NCBI GenBank assembly: GCA_002342035.1
Contig: DDPE01000049.1
Span: forward strand, 1 to 64,000
Direction: 5' to 3'
DNA from: Asticcacaulis sp. UBA2476
GTDB taxonomy: Bacteria; Pseudomonadota; Alphaproteobacteria; Caulobacterales; Caulobacteraceae
Length of the DNA: 64,000 nucleotides
Of this stretch, positions 53,240 to 61,633 are shown in pieces (the first letter of the stretch is position 1; the number at the start of each line of letters is the position of its first letter). The notes under the pieces were generated by a model that saw only the letters and a program-made list of their open reading frames with translations, was not told where the DNA came from and did not search any database. A program made the translations under genes and the position numbers.

Positions 53240-53314
53240 AGACAGCGCGTGACAAGCGATCAAATCAAGGGAACAATGCGGTAATAAAAGCAGGAAACCT
53301 TTGAGGGGATAGCA

Positions 53315-54082
53315 ATGCAGCGCAGGGCGATTTTATCAGGCATGGCGGCGGCGATCATGGCGCCAAAAGCGGCGTGGTCAGACACGCAGTTCAAGGTGCT
53401 GGTGATCGGCATGCCCAGCAAGTACCACTACGAATATGTCCCGGTCGCGCGCGAAAGCCTTGAGCGCATGGCCAAACTCCATGCCTTTGAAATGGTCTGG
53501 AGCCACAATGCTTACGGGCTGGATCAGGACCTTAAGCCCTATGCGGCCATCATGTTGCTCAACACCCCGACCGAGGATTTATCTGCCGATCATCGGGCGA
53601 AGTTCGAGGCCTATGTGCGCGCCGGCGGCCATGTCATGGTTGTGCACCGCGCCGCCATTGCCCTGCCGGCCGGTAGCTGGCCGTGGTATGAAAAGCTGGT
53701 TGGGCGCACGGTGGGCGTGCATCCCATGCTGCAAACCGGCGTGGTGACGGTGGTCGACAAAAGCTTTCCTGCGACCTTTGGATTGCCGGAGCGCTGGATC
53801 TGGAGCGATGAGTTCTACACCACCACCAACCCGCATAATGTGAAGATTACGCCGGTGCTGAACGTCGATGAGACCAGCTATGACCCGACCAAGATCTGGC
53901 CCGGTCAGGTCGTCAAAGGCATGGGTAAGGACCACCCGATCGCCTGGTATCACAGCTATGAAGGCGCGCGCGTGTTTGTGACGACCCTGGGTCATAATGT
54001 TGAGATGTACCGCGACCCGCAGTATCTTAGCCACCTACTGGGCGGCCTCTACTGGACCGCCACGGGACTTGGGCGGGGGTAG
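53315..54082 (+). CDS. Secreted ThuA-domain protein
   Basis: The 255-residue product has an N-terminal signal (MQRRAILSGMAAAIMA, cleaved near WSD) and a ThuA/glutamine-amidotransferase-like domain: KVLVIGMPSKYHYEYVPVAR, AYVRAGGHVMVVHRAAI, IWSDEFYTTTNPHNVKITPV, HPIAWYHSYEGARVFVTTLG and YLSHLLGGLYWT. ThuA proteins act in sugar (trehalose and other disaccharide) conversion. The Cys normally found after GGG-x-VG is replaced here, so catalysis by a Cys is unlikely. It follows the TPR gene by 75 bases. Confidence 0.85.
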   Translation: MQRRAILSGMAAAIMAPKAAWSDTQFKVLVIGMPSKYHYEYVPVARESLERMAKLHAFEMVWSHNAYGLDQDLKPYAAIMLLNTPTEDLSADHRAKFEAYVRAGGHVMVVHRAAIALPAGSWPWYEKLVGRTVGVHPMLQTGVVTVVDKSFPATFGLPERWIWSDEFYTTTNPHNVKITPVLNVDETSYDPTKIWPGQVVKGMGKDHPIAWYHSYEGARVFVTTLGHNVEMYRDPQYLSHLLGGLYWTATGLGRG

Positions 54083-54167
54083 TGGTTTTGTACCGAAGCC
54101 CATACGTTTTGTATGTGGAATATCTCTCGAAAATTCTGAAGCTTAACTACGCAATGGATGCGATACA

Positions 54168-55016
54168 ATGGCCACAGCATACGAGTATTTCAGAAGAAAC
54201 AAACATTTAGAGATACTCTCTAACAGAGAGTACATGGATGAAAAGGGACTCAAGATATCTGTCGATTGTAGCATTTGCTATGATTTTGAAGGGGGATCGA
54301 AATATATTAAAATATTCATTCCGGAATGTGAGCATCCAGAGCTTTTACTTGAGCATTTCCTGAAAGAAATTGATGATGTATGGGGTCTTGCTGCTGGCAT
54401 AGAGGTTGCGAGTGGAACAGCTGGACATCATGAAAAATTAACTCATGAAAATTGCAAATTTAGTGGTCGTATTTTGGTCTGGACTCCAGCACTACTTGAG
54501 GACGGAAGGTTGGAGGCGCTCAACAAAGAGATGAAAAATATTGGCCTATCATTAGTAGTCAGGGATGCAAGGTATGTTGACGCACGCAATAAACACGCCA
54601 AGCCAATTGCCTTTATATCACACGACAGCCGTGACAAAGAAGGGTTCGTTAGAGAACTAGCCAACAGTCTAACAAAGTCTATGTTTCCGGTATGGTATGA
54701 TGAGTACAGCTTGAGGCCTGGAGACAGTCTTCGTGAAAGTATAGAAAAGGGGCTCAAGGAATGCCCTAAATGTATTATCGTACTCTCTAGAAATTTTTTT
54801 GAAAACACGGGTTGGGTGAAACGTGAGTTTGAAACTATTTATACTCGCGAAATTATAGATGGCGAGCGCCGAATGATTCCAGTCTGGTTGGATGTTACAA
54901 GGGAAGAGGTTTACAACTACTCACCCATATTAGCTGATAGAGTTGGAATTCCCGCTAACTTGGGTGTTGAGGGCGTGGTTAGAAAGTTAATTACGGCTGG
55001 TTTTCAAAACACATGA
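54168..55016 (+). CDS. TIR-domain protein with unknown N-terminal domain
   Basis: The 282-residue product ends in a TIR domain (about 146-275): PIAFISHDSRDKEGFVRELA, VWYDEYSLRPGDSLRESIEK and CIIVLSRNFFENTGWVKREF. Glu220 in WVKRE stands where SARM1-type TIRs have their catalytic Glu for NAD+ cleavage. The first 140 residues form an unrecognised sensor-like domain. The gene is markedly AT-rich (many AAA, ATA, TTA codons) in a GC-rich setting, so it was probably acquired. By analogy with Thoeris and other TIR systems an antiphage role is likely but unproven; no effector or partner gene is adjacent. Confidence 0.8.
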   Translation: MATAYEYFRRNKHLEILSNREYMDEKGLKISVDCSICYDFEGGSKYIKIFIPECEHPELLLEHFLKEIDDVWGLAAGIEVASGTAGHHEKLTHENCKFSGRILVWTPALLEDGRLEALNKEMKNIGLSLVVRDARYVDARNKHAKPIAFISHDSRDKEGFVRELANSLTKSMFPVWYDEYSLRPGDSLRESIEKGLKECPKCIIVLSRNFFENTGWVKREFETIYTREIIDGERRMIPVWLDVTREEVYNYSPILADRVGIPANLGVEGVVRKLITAGFQNT

Positions 55017-55081
55017 GCCAAGCCAACTTTTAATTTTCATCGCCTGACCCACTGGGCCGATTTAAGAACTCATCTCAAACC

Positions 55082-55108
55082 TTGACATGTACGCCATCCT
55101 GACGTACA
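55082..55108 (+). promoter_or_regulatory. Promoter/operator of the tacAT-like pair
   Basis: TTGACA at 55082-55087 overlaps a TGTACG...CGTACA inverted repeat with a nine-base spacer (55088-55108). TA operons of this class repress themselves, and this palindrome 36 bases before the antitoxin start is a natural operator candidate. Confidence 0.6.
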
Positions 55109-55143
55109 AATTCAGCTAATCAATGCGCCAAAGGAGGCGGCAG

Positions 55144-55452
55144 ATGTTAGCTTTCAATGATGCGATTACCGAAATCGATGAGCCGAACAGTGAGCGGATG
55201 AACTTCCGCACCAAGGCGCGGATCAAAAAAGCCATCCAGCGGGCGGCCGCCTTATCCGGCGTTGACGATTCCGCCTTTACCTTAAGCGCCGCCTACCAGT
55301 CGGCTCTGGCCACCATCGCCGCCCATGAGCGCACGCTGTTAGCACCTGCCGACCATGAGCTGTTTTTTGCGGCGCTTGATAATCCGGCGCCCCCGACCCA
55401 GGCGTTGAAGGCCGCATTCCAGCGCCACAAAGATACGGTCATCTCCGAATAA
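55144..55452 (+). CDS. DUF1778 (TacA-like) antitoxin
   Basis: The 102-residue product starts at an ATG eight bases after AAAGGAGG. The N-terminal ribbon-helix-helix MNFRTKARIKKAIQRAAALS binds DNA. The C-terminal part (FTLSAAYQSALATIAAHERT and FFAALDNPAPPTQALKAAF) is the flexible helix that wraps the toxin. The stop TAA overlaps the toxin ATG by one base. Confidence 0.9.
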   Translation: MLAFNDAITEIDEPNSERMNFRTKARIKKAIQRAAALSGVDDSAFTLSAAYQSALATIAAHERTLLAPADHELFFAALDNPAPPTQALKAAFQRHKDTVISE

Positions 55453-55997
55453 TGCCAAAACCGGACAGGCCGAAATACGTCATCGCGCCGCTCGATCCTC
55501 AAACACATGATCGGGCGGCTTTTTCGTGCGGCGTTGAGTCGGTGGATAACTTCTTCAAAAAGACCGCCAGCAAGCTGTCGAAGGCCGACAATCTGCGTGT
55601 CTTCGTTATGACGCACCCCGAGGGTACGGTGATCGGGTTTTATGCCCTCAATGCCCATGCCGTCGATTATCAGGATCTGCCGAAACCCTTTACGCGCACC
55701 CGGCCCGGTCATGGCCGCATCCCCGCCGCCTATATCTCGATGATCGGGCGCGATGTCAGGTTTTCCGGTGGCGGGTACGGTGGCGACCTGCTGGCGGATG
55801 CCTTGATGCGCATCCTGAAAGCCTCAGACCATCTGGGCCTTGCCGTAGTTATTCTGGATGTTCTGGATTGCGGCGATCCTGAGCGGGTAGCCAAACGGCT
55901 GACGCTATATCAGGGCTATGGGTTTCAGCCCTTGCCGTCTCAGCCACTGCGTCTATTCTTGCCGGTGGCGACGATAAGGCAGATATTTAACGACTAA
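55452..55997 (+). CDS. GNAT acetyltransferase toxin (TacT-like)
   Basis: The 181-residue product has the start typical of the class (YVIAPLDPQTHDRAAFSCGV, then VDNFFKKTASKLSKADNLRV). The acetyl-CoA loop is RDVRFSGGGYGGDLLADALM (about 100-119) and the end region YQGYGFQPLPSQPLRLFLPV carries the conserved Tyr. TacT-type toxins acetylate the amino group of charged tRNA and stop translation; the antitoxin gene directly upstream neutralises it. Confidence 0.9.
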   Translation: MPKPDRPKYVIAPLDPQTHDRAAFSCGVESVDNFFKKTASKLSKADNLRVFVMTHPEGTVIGFYALNAHAVDYQDLPKPFTRTRPGHGRIPAAYISMIGRDVRFSGGGYGGDLLADALMRILKASDHLGLAVVILDVLDCGDPERVAKRLTLYQGYGFQPLPSQPLRLFLPVATIRQIFND

Positions 55998-56061
55998 AAT
56001 CCCCATAGCCACACCTTAAAAAACCCCGTAACCTCCCTTCAAACACACAGGAGAGGCCGGA

Positions 56062-56952
56062 ATGACCGATCATGCCACACCGCCGTTTAAGCGCGAAGTG
56101 CTCCAGCTTTTTGACCAGTATGTGCATGGCGTTATCAGTCGGCGCGGCTTTTTAGAAAGTGCGGCGAAATATACCGCAGGGGCTGCCGGTGCGGTAGCGA
56201 CGCTGACCGCTCTGGCGCCCAACTTTGCCCGCGCCCAAACCGCTGCCGATGATAGCCGCCTGATCACCACCCGTGTCGATATCGCTTCGCCCGATGGCAA
56301 CGGCACCATCAAGGCCTATCTTGTCAAACCCGCAGCAACCAAAACCAAGCTGCCGGTCGTGGTGATCGTCCACGAAAATCGCGGGCTTAATCCGCATATC
56401 GAAGACATTGCCCGCCGGGTAGCTCTCGACGGCTATATCGCTCTGGCGCCCGACGCCCTGACCACACTCGGTGGCTATCCCGGTAACGAAGATGACGCCC
56501 GCGCCCTGTTCCAGAAACTGGACCAGCCCAAAACCCGTAACGACTTTGTCGCCGCCGCAGACTATGCCCGCACATTAACCGGCAGCAACGGTAATGTCGG
56601 CGTGGTCGGGTTCTGCTACGGCGGGGCGATTGCCAATCTTTTGGCCACGCGCATTCCCACGCTAAAAGCCGCCGTGCCGTTTTATGGATCGCCCGCGCCG
56701 CTGGCTGATGTGCCCAATATCAAGGCCGAATTGCTGGTGCACATGGGCGGCAACGACACCCGCGTCAATGCGGCGTGGCCGGACTACGAAGCCGCGCTCA
56801 AAGCCGCCGGGGTGCGCTACGCGGCCTATACCTATGAAAACGCCGAACATGGCTTCAACAACGACACCACCCCGCGCTTTAAACCCGATGCCGCTAAGCT
56901 GGCATGGGAGCGGACCATGGCCTTGTTTGCGCGGACGCTGAAGACTGCCTAA
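56062..56952 (+). CDS. Tat-exported dienelactone hydrolase family protein
   Basis: The 296-residue product has a Tat signal (SRRGFLESAAKYTAG) and an alpha/beta hydrolase of the dienelactone hydrolase group. Nucleophile Cys185 is in VVGFCYGGAI, Asp232 in MGGNDTRVN, and His263 in ENAEHGFNND. The sequence LPVVVIVHENRGLNPHIEDI is family-typical. Members resemble YghX and carboxymethylenebutenolidase; the substrate here is unknown. A GGAGAGG site lies before the ATG. Its stop overlaps the end of the convergent membrane gene by four bases. Confidence 0.9.
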   Translation: MTDHATPPFKREVLQLFDQYVHGVISRRGFLESAAKYTAGAAGAVATLTALAPNFARAQTAADDSRLITTRVDIASPDGNGTIKAYLVKPAATKTKLPVVVIVHENRGLNPHIEDIARRVALDGYIALAPDALTTLGGYPGNEDDARALFQKLDQPKTRNDFVAAADYARTLTGSNGNVGVVGFCYGGAIANLLATRIPTLKAAVPFYGSPAPLADVPNIKAELLVHMGGNDTRVNAAWPDYEAALKAAGVRYAAYTYENAEHGFNNDTTPRFKPDAAKLAWERTMALFARTLKTA

Positions 56953-58337
56953 CGTCTCCGGTCGTCATCGCGCATCTGACGGATAGCGTCGAGGCGCAGA
57001 TGTTCCGGTAGCGGGCTGGTAGGGTTCGGATCATCGTCAGGTGTAACCACACTCAGGTTGCTCATCATGATGTCGGTGCCTTCGGGTGTCCGCACCAGGC
57101 CCTCCAGATGGCGCGTTTTCAAGGTCGCGTAGATAAAGGTGAGGGTTAGCAAGGTCGTCACCATCAACGGCAGCAGCATGCGGGGCAGGCCATCTGTGGC
57201 GGTCAGTGTAGATAAGGTCGTCGCACTGAGGATCAGCGCAACACCGCCCGCCTGAATACCGTGGCCGATGGCATCGCGTCTCAGCCAGAAGCGAATAAAG
57301 TGCGCCTTATAGATCGCCTTGGCGGTCAGTCCCGCATAGCCAATCGGGATAAACTCGCTGACCGTATCGAGATAGATATCCTCGACCCGGCGGCGGTGGT
57401 TGATGTATTCAGCCATTTCAGCCCAGCGCTTACGCCGCAGCGGCCAGTGGGCGGGCGTCTGATCGGCCCAGCTATCGTCGCGGGCGTGCTCGCACTGATC
57501 GAGGCAGGCCTTATACAGCTTTTCCATATCGGCTTTGCGGGCCTTAAGAAAGGCGTCCGTCTTAAGGTGTAGTTCGCGGATGGTGCCGGTGACCGTATTT
57601 TTAAGTTCGGTCTGCTGCCGCAGGGCCTCCTTATAGGTGGTGTGGATCATCAGGCCGCTAAAGGTGCCGATAAAGATCAGAACCCCCGCCATGGCCACCA
57701 GAGGCAGCCATAGATGGGCGGGCTTCCACACGTGGCTGCACAGATTGACCAGACCGATGGCCATAAGGCTGAGGACCGCGCTGATCAGCCAGATGCCATG
57801 GATTCTGGTCTTGGCCTGACGCAACCCCGCCGTCTTGCGCCTCAGATAGACCTGATAGTTTTTAACCGTCGCCAACGCCCAGCCTAAGATCCGGCTATGG
57901 GCGATCCGGTCGCCAAACGGGTCTGGCGGCGCGTCGTTCGGCGTATGATCGTCATTGCGGACAGGCTCAGGGCCGCGGTCGTACCCCAGATTGCACCCCA
58001 GCGCCTTCAGTCGTTGCATCCTCAGTTTATAGGGCGACATCCGGGCGATGATATCCTCAAGGCTGAGGCCATCCATTTTGAGGCCGTCGAACCAGACCTC
58101 TGGTCGGCGTGAGGAGGCAAGGTGCGTTGCCCCAAATGCATTCCAGCCTTCGCCTTCGATCAGTTGGCGCAGGACGGCGATGTCGGCTGTTGTGAAGATA
58201 AGATCTTTAAGCTGATAAAATCCATTAACCGCGACGATGTGCGGATTATCGTCATGCGCAAAGCGGTGCGCCGTGGTGACGAGGCCGCTGCCTACGGCCA
58301 TGATATATCTGGTGCGGATCTGGGGATGTCCAGCCAT
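56949..58337 (-). CDS. Four-helix membrane protein of unknown function
   Basis: From the ATG at 58337, preceded by GGAGGAAAG, the product has 462 residues. The first 145 residues form a soluble domain with an alpha/beta appearance (MAVGSGLVTTAHRFAHDD, GEGWNAFGATHLASS). Two membrane helices follow (IWLISAVLSLMAIGLVNLCS and LWLPLVAMAGVLIFIGTFSG), then a cytoplasmic helical insert, and two more helices (AGGVALILSATTLSTL, MLLPLMVTTLLTLTFIYATL). The soluble start followed by SLOG-like membrane organisation hints at nucleotide-sensing membrane effectors (SMODS/SLATT-like), but I cannot assign it. Confidence 0.55.
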   Translation of the reverse strand: MAGHPQIRTRYIMAVGSGLVTTAHRFAHDDNPHIVAVNGFYQLKDLIFTTADIAVLRQLIEGEGWNAFGATHLASSRRPEVWFDGLKMDGLSLEDIIARMSPYKLRMQRLKALGCNLGYDRGPEPVRNDDHTPNDAPPDPFGDRIAHSRILGWALATVKNYQVYLRRKTAGLRQAKTRIHGIWLISAVLSLMAIGLVNLCSHVWKPAHLWLPLVAMAGVLIFIGTFSGLMIHTTYKEALRQQTELKNTVTGTIRELHLKTDAFLKARKADMEKLYKACLDQCEHARDDSWADQTPAHWPLRRKRWAEMAEYINHRRRVEDIYLDTVSEFIPIGYAGLTAKAIYKAHFIRFWLRRDAIGHGIQAGGVALILSATTLSTLTATDGLPRMLLPLMVTTLLTLTFIYATLKTRHLEGLVRTPEGTDIMMSNLSVVTPDDDPNPTSPLPEHLRLDAIRQMRDDDRRR

Positions 58338-58401
58338 TTGCTTTCCTCCGACTCCGGTCTGATGACCGAACGCCGAAGGGATAAGCTTCAACGTCCGGCG
58401 G

Positions 58402-58599
58402 TTAAGCCTGCGGGCCTTGCGGGTCGCCGCCGCCGGGAAGATTCCGGTGGGCGGGCCGTAAAGTTCCGGCGCGGTACGACCAAAGGTCGTCACTGGCCGT
58501 CAGGTTATTTTCAGACACGTCGATAACCGACGCGCACAGGGTCAGGGACGCCGCAAACTGCGTTCCATAAGTTTCTGAAATGTCATCGATGCTGAGCAT
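58402..58599 (-). CDS. Possible 65-residue protein upstream of the membrane protein gene
   Basis: AAGGA lies nine bases before an ATG at 58599. The frame encodes MLSIDDISETYGTQFAASLT, LCASVIDVSENNLTASDDLW and a proline/glycine-rich end. Composition agrees with coding, but no family is recognised. It lies 64 bases before the start of the membrane protein gene in the same direction. The 250 bases upstream, to the end of the GH43 gene, show nothing else. Confidence 0.35.
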   Translation of the reverse strand: MLSIDDISETYGTQFAASLTLCASVIDVSENNLTASDDLWSYRAGTLRPAHRNLPGGGDPQGPQA

Positions 58600-58851
58600 C
58601 CAACAGTCCTTGCGGCGATTTATCCAGTAAGCAAAGGGAATTGTGGCGGGCGGTTTCCTTAATGCCGTCAGTCTCGAACCCCCGGTGAGACCTTGGCTGA
58701 GGAGACCTGCGGGTGCCCCAATCCCTTTAAACCTAGTTAACATATACCTAAACTTATCCACAGTCACAATGGGGATGTGATCACAAACTATGGAATGGAT
58801 ATGCACAAAAAAGTGTGTGCGATTATTTCTAAACTCTGAGAATAGTCACGC

Positions 58852-59841
58852 CTATTGTTTTCGCGGGGCGGACAGTCCTGCATCGGTTTGCTCGACCGGC
58901 TGCATAGTGCCATCGGGGTTGTAGTACAGATGCTCGGCCCGCACAGCCCGCCTGCCAATGGCGCCGGTCTGATCACCGATGGTAAGCGACGCATCATGGT
59001 AGAAGAAATAGTCCTTGCCTTTGAAGGTGATGATGCCTGGATGGATGGTAAAGCTGTTTTTGCCGGAGCCGGTCAGCACACCTTGGAACGTCCACGGGCC
59101 GGTGATCGACGCAGCGGTGGCGTATGATATGGTCTCATCCTTATCCTTTGACTTATCGCGTGAGGCATAGGTCAGGTAATAGATATCGCCGCGCTTAGTG
59201 ATCCACGGGCCTTCCTCGAAATGAGGCAGGTCGAACTGCTTGATAGGGCCGTCCAGCTCGATCATATTGGGTTTCAGCTTGGCGTAATAGCAGTTGAAAT
59301 TGCCCCAGATCAGCCAGGCCGTGCCGTCGTCATCAATGAACACGGTCGGGTCGATATCGTCCCAGGTGTGCGGGCCCTGCGGGGTCATCTGGTTATGTAT
59401 CAACGCAGTGCCGCGGGCATCGACAAACGGACCGGTAGGGCTGTCGGAGACCGCCACGCCGATGGCTTTGCCGGGCTGGGTTTTGTCGTGCTCAACGGCG
59501 GCGTAGAAATAAAACTTGCCCTCTTTTTCAATCGTTTGTGCCGCCCAGGCGTCTTTTGCGGCCCACTTGAAATCGGTCGCCTTCATGATCGGCCTGTGAG
59601 CGGTCCAGGTTAGAAGGTCTTTGGAGGAAAAGACGCGCCAGTCCTTCATGGTGAACATTTCTTCGCCGCGCGCTTCGTCATGGCCGGTGTAGAGATAGAC
59701 CGTATCCCCCACCACCAGCGGGGCCGGATCAGCGGTGAACATATCGGTAAACAGCGGGTTGGACCCCGGTTCGCGGGGCTCGGCTGTGGCGGTCGTGGCC
59801 AGCATAAGGCCCGCCATGATGAGTGACGTGGTTTTCAGCAT
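58852..59841 (-). CDS. Secreted GH43 family glycoside hydrolase
   Basis: The 329-residue product has a signal peptide (to TATA at about 20) and a five-bladed propeller with the three GH43 acids: base Asp38 in FTADPAPLVVGDTVYLYTGH, Asp164 in DDIDPTVFIDDDG, and acid Glu210 in FEEGPWI. GH43 enzymes remove arabinose or xylose from hemicelluloses. It is divergent from a secreted esterase across 166 bases, so the two are probably regulated together. Confidence 0.93.
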   Translation of the reverse strand: MLKTTSLIMAGLMLATTATAEPREPGSNPLFTDMFTADPAPLVVGDTVYLYTGHDEARGEEMFTMKDWRVFSSKDLLTWTAHRPIMKATDFKWAAKDAWAAQTIEKEGKFYFYAAVEHDKTQPGKAIGVAVSDSPTGPFVDARGTALIHNQMTPQGPHTWDDIDPTVFIDDDGTAWLIWGNFNCYYAKLKPNMIELDGPIKQFDLPHFEEGPWITKRGDIYYLTYASRDKSKDKDETISYATAASITGPWTFQGVLTGSGKNSFTIHPGIITFKGKDYFFYHDASLTIGDQTGAIGRRAVRAEHLYYNPDGTMQPVEQTDAGLSAPRKQ

Positions 59842-60007
59842 GTTGATCTTCCCTGGTTTTGTTTTTTTATTAGATTGTTTTGTCGCGATATCGTTGTCGA
59901 AAGCCGCTTACACTTTTCGACTATCGCTTAGTATGGCGGGCTTTGACAGATGTGCAATAGTCTGAGTAAATAGCGGTCAAATAACACTTATAAACGGGAA
60001 AACGCTG

Positions 60008-61030
60008 ATGAAGATTTTCGCTCACCTGATGGTGGCGGCCGCGATTGCCTGTGCGCCAGTCGCCTATGCAAAGCCGGTGACTGTGGAAAAGATTACGGTC
60101 CACGGCACATCGCTTGAGGGCAATCTGGAGGGTAATTCGGCGGATCGCAGCGTGATTGTCTATCTGCCGCCCGACTATGCCGCCAACCCGCAAAAACGCT
60201 ATCCAGTTATCTATGCCCTGCACGGTTATTCGATCAGCAATGAAATCTGGACGCGCGAGATCAAATCACCGGCCACGATCGAGGCGGCCTTTGGGGCGGG
60301 GGTAAAGGACATGATCGTCGTCCTGCCCAATTCGCAGACCGTGCATAATGGCTCGATGTATTCCAACTCGGTCACGACCGGCGATTGGGAAGGGTTTATT
60401 GCCCGCGATGTGGTCGCCTATATTGACAAAAACTACCGCACGATTGCCAAGCGTGAGAGCCGGGGGCTGGCCGGCCATTCGATGGGCGGCTATGGCACCA
60501 TGCGCATCGGCATGAAGCACCCGGAGGTGTTCGGCGCGCTCTATTCCATGAGCCCGTGCTGCATGTCGGCGCGCGGGGCTCCGCCACCAGAGACGGCGGC
60601 CAAGCTTGAGGCGCTGAAAAGCCCTGAAGAGTCAAAGTCGCTGGGGTTCATGGAGCGGGCGACTTTGGCCACGGCATCGGCCTGGTCACCTAACCCCAAG
60701 GCCGCGCCGTTTTATGCTGATCTGCCGACCAAAGACGGCGTGGTGCAGCCGGATGTGCTGGCGCGATGGGCGGCCAATGCGCCCAACGCGATGGTGCATC
60801 AATATGTGCCGAGCTTGCGAAAATATAAGGCGATTGCCCTGGATGTTGGCGACCGTGACGGGCTGAAAACCGATACCGAAGCCCTGCACAAAATCCTTAG
60901 CGACTATGGCATTAAGAACAGCTATCAGCTTTATGACGGCGATCACGTCAGCGGCGTTGCCGACCGCTTCCAGAACCATGTCCTGCCGTTCTTTGACAAA
61001 AATCTGTCATTTGAGGCAAAGGTGAAATAA
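60008..61030 (+). CDS. Secreted esterase of the CE1/esterase D type
   Basis: The 340-residue product has a signal peptide (MKIFAHLMVAAAIACAPVAYA). An alpha/beta hydrolase follows: RYPVIYALHGYSISNEIWTR, nucleophile Ser158 in GLAGHSMGGYGTMRIGMKHP, and late His in YDGDHVSGV. This group contains acetylxylan and feruloyl esterases and related carbohydrate esterases. Location opposite the GH43 gene supports deacylation of hemicellulose side groups. Between the two genes an AT-rich stretch with CGATATCG at 59887 could be an operator. Confidence 0.85.
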   Translation: MKIFAHLMVAAAIACAPVAYAKPVTVEKITVHGTSLEGNLEGNSADRSVIVYLPPDYAANPQKRYPVIYALHGYSISNEIWTREIKSPATIEAAFGAGVKDMIVVLPNSQTVHNGSMYSNSVTTGDWEGFIARDVVAYIDKNYRTIAKRESRGLAGHSMGGYGTMRIGMKHPEVFGALYSMSPCCMSARGAPPPETAAKLEALKSPEESKSLGFMERATLATASAWSPNPKAAPFYADLPTKDGVVQPDVLARWAANAPNAMVHQYVPSLRKYKAIALDVGDRDGLKTDTEALHKILSDYGIKNSYQLYDGDHVSGVADRFQNHVLPFFDKNLSFEAKVK

Positions 61031-61066
61031 GCAAAATTAAAACGCCCTTTTTCATCCGGAGCGGAA

Positions 61067-61591
61067 ATGGATTTATGGACAAAAGCCTATAGCCGCATTT
61101 TATCCACCTCTATCGGAACGATCACATGGTATCCCATAGCCGTTGACACTCCGGATCTGGTGCGTGATATGGAACAGTCAAGCTTTAGCTATAGCGGCGG
61201 CGCGCTCATCGTGTCCGAAAATGGCCAAAAGGTGTTTCTGACGTGGTGGTGGCAGGACGGGCAATATTGCCTGGCAGTATCGGAAAAGGCTGAGAATAAT
61301 TGGTTAGTGCTTAGCCTTGATCGCATCGGGTGTCGTTGGAATGGCCCTTGGGAAGAGATTTGTGATTCTGCGGTATCGGGAGTCCGATTTTACGCCGAAG
61401 CGGATGACAGGCTGCAGCGGATTGTGGGTGTGAAACACCTGCTGACGACTAAAACCGGCAGTCAGTTTATGTGGATAGCCACAGGCGGGGACAGATTGAT
61501 CGGTGACGTTGATGATCTATGGGTCAGCGTTGGCGTTGAGCCAGATAACCTTGCGGGTTTGGTTGAGATCGCTCACTTAGACGGCACTTAA
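61067..61591 (+). CDS. Hypothetical protein
   Basis: A soluble protein of 174 residues without signal peptide or membrane helix. It is rich in beta strands and tryptophan (GTITWYPIAVDTPDLVRDM, KVFLTWWWQDGQYCLAVS, GCRWNGPWEEICDSAVSGVR). The TWWW-DGQYCL segment suggests a small domain such as an immunity-type or SMI1-like fold, but this is only an impression. It follows the esterase by 37 bases. Confidence 0.5.
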   Translation: MDLWTKAYSRILSTSIGTITWYPIAVDTPDLVRDMEQSSFSYSGGALIVSENGQKVFLTWWWQDGQYCLAVSEKAENNWLVLSLDRIGCRWNGPWEEICDSAVSGVRFYAEADDRLQRIVGVKHLLTTKTGSQFMWIATGGDRLIGDVDDLWVSVGVEPDNLAGLVEIAHLDGT

Positions 61592-61633
61592 ACCAGTCAA
61601 AAGTACCCGAAGGGCAACTTTTGACTGAAGCCC

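Noticed and set aside
59880..59905. LacI-type operator (CGATATCG palindrome) between the GH43 and esterase genes
   Set aside because: The palindrome is only eight bases and flanking symmetry is poor, so it is mentioned but not called.
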